Shown here: in pieces, positions 1 through 2,538 of the stretch
How positions within the stretch are numbered: the stretch's first letter is position 1
Layout: the number at the start of each line of letters is the position of its first letter
Assembly: GCA_003157175.1 (NCBI GenBank)
Contig: PMIQ01000164.1
Location: 9,515 to 14,859, forward strand
Source: Chloroflexota bacterium
Lineage (GTDB): Bacteria > Chloroflexota > Limnocylindria > Limnocylindrales > CSP1-4
Reading direction: 5' to 3'
DNA: 5,345 bases
Translations under genes and position numbers: made by a program
Notes under the pieces: model-generated
The model's database searches: none
Told to the model about the DNA's origin: nothing
The model's input: the letters and a program-made list of their open reading frames with translations, nothing else

Positions 1-189
1 GCGTGGTTCCACTTCTGCGCCGGCTTTGGGTCCCGAGGCGTCTACAACTTCGGGCCGCTGGGGACCGTGTCCGAGGTGGCCGAGCCGCAGGCCAGGGCAC
101 GCGATCTGGCCAAGTCGATCCGCATCGGCGTGGCCGCTCTGGCGATCGGCGCCGTCGTGGCGATCGTCGCGGCGCTGCTGCCGATCTAG
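1..189 (+). CDS. C-terminal end of an unidentified membrane protein (partial)
   Basis: Frame 1 is open from the first base and stops at TAG 187-189, giving 62 residues of a protein that begins upstream of the window. It starts with an aromatic and glycine-rich stretch (AWFHFCAGFGSRGVYNFG, residues 1-18). A charged segment follows (residues 26-41, with several Arg, Lys, Glu and Asp), then one strongly hydrophobic helix (about residues 42-62) that runs to the stop. Basic residues just before the helix suggest, by the positive-inside rule, that the N-terminal side is cytoplasmic and the C-terminus lies outside. I do not recognise the family. This frame reads as natural protein, while overlapping frames give Arg/Pro-rich sequence typical of GC-rich shadows. 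It converges on the small minus-strand gene ending at 326. Confidence 0.62.
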   Translation, partial: AWFHFCAGFGSRGVYNFGPLGTVSEVAEPQARARDLAKSIRIGVAALAIGAVVAIVAALLPI

Positions 190-214
190 CGCTCGAGCAC
201 CAGATCCGGGTCTA

Positions 215-260
215 GCCGGCGGCTCGCTGCTGGTCGAGCGGGACAACCGTGTCCGCCGGC
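215..260. terminator. Branched inverted-repeat element between convergent genes, possible bidirectional terminator
   Basis: GCCGGC at 215-220 can pair with GCCGGC at 255-260. Two hairpins sit between them: GCTCG 222-226 with CGAGC 235-239, and GGACA 241-245 with TGTCC 250-254 around an ACCG tetraloop. Single unpaired bases (221 and 240) separate the helices, so the whole folds as a compact three-way junction. It starts 26 bases after the plus-strand stop and lies about 65 bases beyond the minus-strand stop. No T-run follows on either strand, so it is not a textbook intrinsic terminator, and GC-rich DNA forms such pairings easily. Termination is inferred from position. Confidence 0.3.
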
Positions 261-325
261 GGGCCGGAGTGGATCTCGAGGCGGTTGCGACCGAAGCGAC
301 GGCTGCGTGAGGCGGCCGCGGGGTG

Positions 326-562
326 TCAGGCGACCTCGACCGCGGTGGGGCCCACGCATGAGTGAGCGACTTCGATCTCGATTGCCACGCGGTGAGGGTG
401 ATCGTGGCCCGACTCGCGATAGAGTCGCAGGAGGCTGTTTTCGGCGGCTCGAATCCGGGCGTTTGCCTCCCACTCAGGGAGGTCCGGCTCGGCGGCCTCT
501 TTGGCCTCCATAGCCTCGACCAGAGCTCGCAAGACCCCCTCGATGGCGGTTGGTTCAGGCAC
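326..562 (-). CDS. Small acidic hypothetical protein (78 residues)
   Basis: GTG start at 562 and TGA stop at 328-326. The start is well bounded: an in-frame TAG lies two codons upstream (569-571). A purine-rich Shine-Dalgarno-like AAGGAAG (plus 578-572) ends nine bases before the GTG. The protein is rich in Glu and Ala, and its first 50 residues or so look helical and amphipathic (for example EGVLRALVEAMEAKEAAEPD). A His-rich patch (SGHDHPHRV, about residues 51-59) precedes a beta-like tail. There is no cysteine pair, signal peptide or membrane segment. I recognise no family. The acidic, non-repetitive composition contrasts with the Arg/Pro-rich overlapping frames, which is the main reason to call it real. 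Confidence 0.6.
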   Translation of the reverse strand: MPEPTAIEGVLRALVEAMEAKEAAEPDLPEWEANARIRAAENSLLRLYRESGHDHPHRVAIEIEVAHSCVGPTAVEVA

Positions 563-571
563 GGAACCCTA

Positions 572-578
572 CTTCCTT
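572..578 (-). promoter_or_regulatory. Shine-Dalgarno-like site for the 78-residue protein
   Basis: On the minus strand this reads AAGGAAG, nine bases before the GTG start at 562. It is the only convincing ribosome-binding site in front of any gene start in this window, and it supports translation from that GTG. Confidence 0.4.
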
Positions 579-607
579 CGGGGGTTGGCGCTGGGTACAA
601 CCAGAGC

Positions 608-659
608 GGAACGCCACGATACTCCGAGGGGGGTTGCGATTCCATATACGAGGCGTTCC
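608..659. repeat. Perfect 8-base inverted repeat in an AT-richer gap
   Basis: GGAACGCC at 608-615 is the exact reverse complement of GGCGTTCC at 652-659, with 36 bases between. After one A-A mismatch the pairing resumes for two more bases (617-618 with 649-650). The gap from 563 to 825 holds no gene I can support. Its 590-680 part is AT-richer than the surroundings. A weak minus-strand promoter can be drawn across it: TTGCGG (plus 669-664) and TATATG (plus 648-643), but with a short 15-base spacer. The right arm would lie between those hexamers, an operator-like position. The function is a guess. Confidence 0.3.
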
Positions 660-825
660 ATTCCCGCAAGATTCCTGCAATCTGCGCCGACCATGCAGTT
701 GCGGCCGGCGGTCCCTGAGTGGCGTCAGGTGAGACACGGCCCGTTGGATAGCGCCGCAACGAGTAGCTCAAGGCTGGCGGGCGGGTCGACGCCTTTGCGG
801 ACGCGGATGAAGCAGACGGCGGCCC

Positions 826-1452
826 CTACGGAGTGGCCTGGCCGCGGAGTGTGGGGGAGCTGCCCGGCCCGGACATCGGGGCGGCGGTTCCCGCGGTCGA
901 GCTCGTGGTGGAGCCCGCGACCGAGCCCGGCAGCGAGGCGGCTGGAGAGCCGGCGGCCCGCGTCTCCGGCACTTCCGGCGCGACAGCAGAAAGGGCCGCA
1001 GCCGCCCTCTCGAGGAACCAACGGGCCGTGCCGCGAGCAGCGATGTTCAGGAAGGCGCGGTCCAGCACGGCGCCGAACTCGCCGCCGGGCGGGGCGTAGA
1101 ACCCCTCCAGCGTGATGGCCGTCGATGTCACCTTGAGCCGGCCGGCAAACACGGGGAAGAGCGGCGCGAGCGAGGACGACTGCCAGCTGATCTCCAGCTC
1201 ACAGCCATCCGCGGTGGATCGAGCCTCGCCCATGTCCACATAGGCGGCCTTCTTGAAGGTGAGCTGCGGGCTGCGGTCCCGGACCGGGAGACTCAGATCC
1301 GTCAGATAGCGCCGCGTGCCGGTCGTCGCCGAGGCCACCGGCGTCCCGAGCCAGCCGGGGTCGACCAGCGCCGCCGGCGGGCAGGCTGCCAGGTTCAGCG
1401 AGGCGTGCTGCACGAGCTTGAGGGGCGTGACGTGGCTGGGGACGCTCGTCAT
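826..1452 (-). CDS. Uncharacterised 208-residue protein with Ala/Ser/Pro/Gly-rich tail
   Basis: ATG start at 1452, TAG stop at 828-826. Residues 1-150 form a plausible globular domain of alternating hydrophobic strands. They include LTFKKAAYVDMG (64-75), LEISWQSSS (86-94), a segment with LFPVFAGRLKVTS (98-110) and ITLEGFYAPPGG (113-124). A probable long C-terminal helix follows (about 127-155). Strands followed by a long helix recall helix-grip (SRPBCC/START-like) proteins of high-GC bacteria, but that is from pattern memory only. Residues about 155-208 are low-complexity Ala, Ser, Pro, Gly and Thr, probably disordered. No signal peptide, membrane segment or catalytic motif is evident. There is no good Shine-Dalgarno; a TANNNT hexamer lies nine bases before the ATG. 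Confidence 0.75.
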   Translation of the reverse strand: MTSVPSHVTPLKLVQHASLNLAACPPAALVDPGWLGTPVASATTGTRRYLTDLSLPVRDRSPQLTFKKAAYVDMGEARSTADGCELEISWQSSSLAPLFPVFAGRLKVTSTAITLEGFYAPPGGEFGAVLDRAFLNIAARGTARWFLERAAAALSAVAPEVPETRAAGSPAASLPGSVAGSTTSSTAGTAAPMSGPGSSPTLRGQATP

Positions 1453-1458
1453 GATCCC

Positions 1459-1479
1459 CGGATCCTATAGAGCGGATCC
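1459..1479 (-). promoter_or_regulatory. Candidate -10 box and GGATCC dyad upstream of the 208-residue gene
   Basis: On the minus strand TAGGAT (plus 1467-1462), overlapping TATAGG (plus 1469-1464), lies nine bases before the ATG at 1452. It matches the TANNNT -10 pattern of leaderless or near-leaderless genes. It sits inside a direct repeat of CGGATCC (1459-1465 and 1473-1479). Each copy contains the palindrome GGATCC, so the site also reads as an inverted repeat with an 8-base loop. A repressor operator overlapping the promoter is possible. No good -35 box is visible. Confidence 0.28.
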
Positions 1480-1550
1480 CGCCGAGTGACCCGGTGGCCG
1501 TCACGCAGAGGCAGTACCAACGGCCCGACCGAACCTACCCATCGCGGCGG

Positions 1551-1580
1551 GGGCGGCTGGCGGCCGGGCGGCTGGCGGCC
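1551..1580. repeat. Two perfect tandem copies of a 15-base GC-rich unit
   Basis: GGGCGGCTGGCGGCC occurs at 1551-1565 and again directly at 1566-1580 without mismatch. It lies in the 198-base gap between two minus-strand genes, where I find no supportable gene, and abuts a second tandem repeat that shares its GCGGCT core. Replication slippage is the likely origin. Confidence 0.75.
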
Positions 1581-1618
1581 GCGGCTCGCGACGACGGCTC
1601 GCGGCGACGGCTCGCGGC
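1580..1618. repeat. About three tandem copies of a 13-base GC-rich unit
   Basis: GACGGCTCGCGGC is perfect at 1593-1605 and 1606-1618. A diverged third copy at 1580-1592 shares the central CGGCTCGCG. The period is 13 bases, so unlike the neighbouring 15-base repeat it would shift reading frame with each copy, which argues against a coding origin. It ends 32 bases before the stop of the DCC-family gene. Confidence 0.7.
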
Positions 1619-1634
1619 GAGGAGGCGATCCTCG
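1618..1634 (-). terminator. Short hairpin just past the DCC-family gene, weak terminator candidate
   Basis: CGAGGA (1618-1623) and TCCTCG (1629-1634) form a perfect 6-base stem with a 5-base loop. It begins 17 bases beyond the stop of the minus-strand gene ending at 1651. There is no T-run after it on the minus strand, so an intrinsic terminator is only a possibility based on position. Confidence 0.2.
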
Positions 1635-1650
1635 GCTTCCTCGAGAACCG

Positions 1651-2133
1651 TCAGCGGTCCGGGTCTAGTGCCTCGACCGCGGGGGCAACCGGGCAGCTCA
1701 CCTCGTTACGCATGCCCATCAGCCACGCCAGGCAATCTCGGTGCCGGCTGGCGACCCGATACACCGCATCGGCGGCGAGGGCCGTCGGCGGCAACGCGGC
1801 CCAGGGTCGGAGCAGCCAGCCGCCGGGCAGGGCATCGAGGAGAGCCAGTGCCGCATGGCCGCCGGTCACCACCTGGCCCGTCGACTCGTTGACGACGTGG
1901 ATCGCGTCGGCGAGATGCCCTTCGGACGCGAGTCCCTCCAGGATCGGGCGGCCCGAGGTCGCGGCCATGGCGAGGGGCAGGAACTCCATTCGGCCGTCGC
2001 GGTCCCAGCGGCGCAGATGCCGGATCGTTTCGCTGCACACGCTGCAACCACCGTCGTACAGGACGGTGAGCGACGCCCAGACCGGACGATCGTCGGCGGC
2101 GTTAGTTGGAGGGAGCGGCGTCTCGATGGCCAC
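1651..2133 (-). CDS. DCC-family (DUF393, YuxK-like) predicted thiol-disulfide oxidoreductase
   Basis: GTG start at 2133, TGA stop at 1653-1651, 160 residues. The diagnostic motif is LTVLYDGGCSVCSE (residues 22-35): a beta strand leading into Asp27-Gly-Gly-Cys30-Ser-Val-Cys33, the D-x-x-C-x-x-C signature that names the family. A charged segment follows (HLRRWDRDG), then LEFLPLA-like and AIHVV strands, and an Ala/Leu-rich helical second half. The architecture is thioredoxin-like and suggests thiol-disulfide exchange, but a physiological substrate is generally unknown for this family. There is no signal peptide, so the protein is probably cytoplasmic. The length fits the family, with a short N-terminal extension. 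An in-frame TAA lies three codons before the GTG (2145-2143), and no other in-frame start precedes the motif. It is transcribed divergently from ppc; no functional link is evident. Confidence 0.85.
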   Translation of the reverse strand: MAIETPLPPTNAADDRPVWASLTVLYDGGCSVCSETIRHLRRWDRDGRMEFLPLAMAATSGRPILEGLASEGHLADAIHVVNESTGQVVTGGHAALALLDALPGGWLLRPWAALPPTALAADAVYRVASRHRDCLAWLMGMRNEVSCPVAPAVEALDPDR

Positions 2134-2139
2134 GCCGGG

Positions 2140-2145
2140 ATGTTA
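2140..2145 (-). promoter_or_regulatory. Candidate -10 box for a leaderless DCC-family transcript
   Basis: The minus strand reads TAACAT, a TANNNT match, exactly six bases before the GTG start at 2133. That spacing would place the transcription start at or next to the start codon. No Shine-Dalgarno is present, which fits leaderless translation. No clear -35 hexamer is seen at 16-18 bases upstream. Confidence 0.35.
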
Positions 2146-2167
2146 GCGCGCGGATGGCCCTCGTGCG

Positions 2168-2219
2168 CGCAGGATCGGCCCAAATTGGAGCCGCTGGTGC
2201 GCGCGACCACGATCCTGTG
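2168..2219 (+). other. Inverted-repeat element able to fold as a three-way junction
   Basis: CAGGATCG at 2170-2177 pairs perfectly with CGATCCTG at 2210-2217. On the plus-strand RNA a G-U pair (2169 with 2218) and a C-G pair (2168 with 2219) extend it to ten pairs. Inside lie a small helix with a bulged A (GCCC 2178-2181 with GG-A-GC 2187-2191) and a hairpin TGGT 2195-2198 with ACCA 2206-2209. The second hairpin stacks directly on the outer stem. It lies 35 bases upstream of the DCC-family start and about 320 bases upstream of ppc. It could be a structured leader, a small RNA, a DNA operator or chance. Confidence 0.3.
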
Positions 2220-2502
2220 ACCTCGGCTGCGGTCCATTTCGCCTCCGAGCACCCAAGCGGGCGGGTCTCTACTGCCCTAGGTGTCGTTCCTTACGCAGAA
2301 ACCTTGGTCCCTCGTTCGTACCATCGGAAACAGCCGATTAGCCTGCGCCACCTGCCCATATCCGACGGACGGGCGCCGGGGATCGCCGGCCGGCGAGGGC
2401 TGGCCGGTCCGCGAGCACCGCGGCGGGTAGCCGGCCGGGCGTTGGTGGCGTCTGGAGCCGGCGCTCGGGGTCGCCGCCGCGGCCAGGCCGTCGTCCCTGC
2501 GG

Positions 2503-2530
2503 TCGGCAGAATCGTCCGTCGCTGTATGCT
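2503..2530 (+). promoter_or_regulatory. Candidate ppc promoter close to the start codon
   Basis: TCGGCA at 2503-2508 (four of six matches to TTGACA) and TATGCT at 2525-2530 (four of six to TATAAT, fits TANNNT) are separated by 16 bases. The -10 box ends eight bases before the ATG at 2539, so the leader would be only one to three bases long. No Shine-Dalgarno is seen before that ATG, consistent with leaderless initiation. If the start were instead the second ATG at 2602, the leader would be about 65 bases. Confidence 0.33.
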
Positions 2531-2538
2531 CCCGGGAC

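Larger units (their letters stand above)
2134..2538. other. Divergent intergenic region between the DCC-family gene and ppc
   Basis: These 405 bases hold no gene I can support. The open frames crossing it on both strands give Arg/Pro/Gly-rich sequence and lack recognisable domains. It contains a candidate -10 box at each end, a foldable element near 2168-2219, and an AT-richer stretch around 2275-2345. A very GC-rich part (about 2375-2500) has several overlapping palindromes, such as GAGCCGGCGCTC at 2455-2466. No tRNA or riboswitch of a known class was recognised by eye. Confidence 0.55.

Noticed and set aside
629..645. T-arm-like GGTTGCGATTCC suggesting a tRNA
   Set aside because: The loop has the wrong length, and no acceptor, D or anticodon stems can be drawn around it.
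501..1115. 204-residue plus-strand open frame
   Set aside because: It runs antisense to two better-supported minus-strand genes and has a highly biased Arg/Pro/Thr composition without a domain.
1494..1892. Plus-strand open frame over the tandem repeats and the DCC-family gene
   Set aside because: It is Arg/Ser/Pro-rich, includes the non-coding-looking repeats, and lies antisense to the CxxC-containing gene.
2380..2470. Dense CCGGCC and GCCGGC palindromes
   Set aside because: They are short and overlapping, in very GC-rich sequence where they are expected by chance; no consistent repeat unit emerges.
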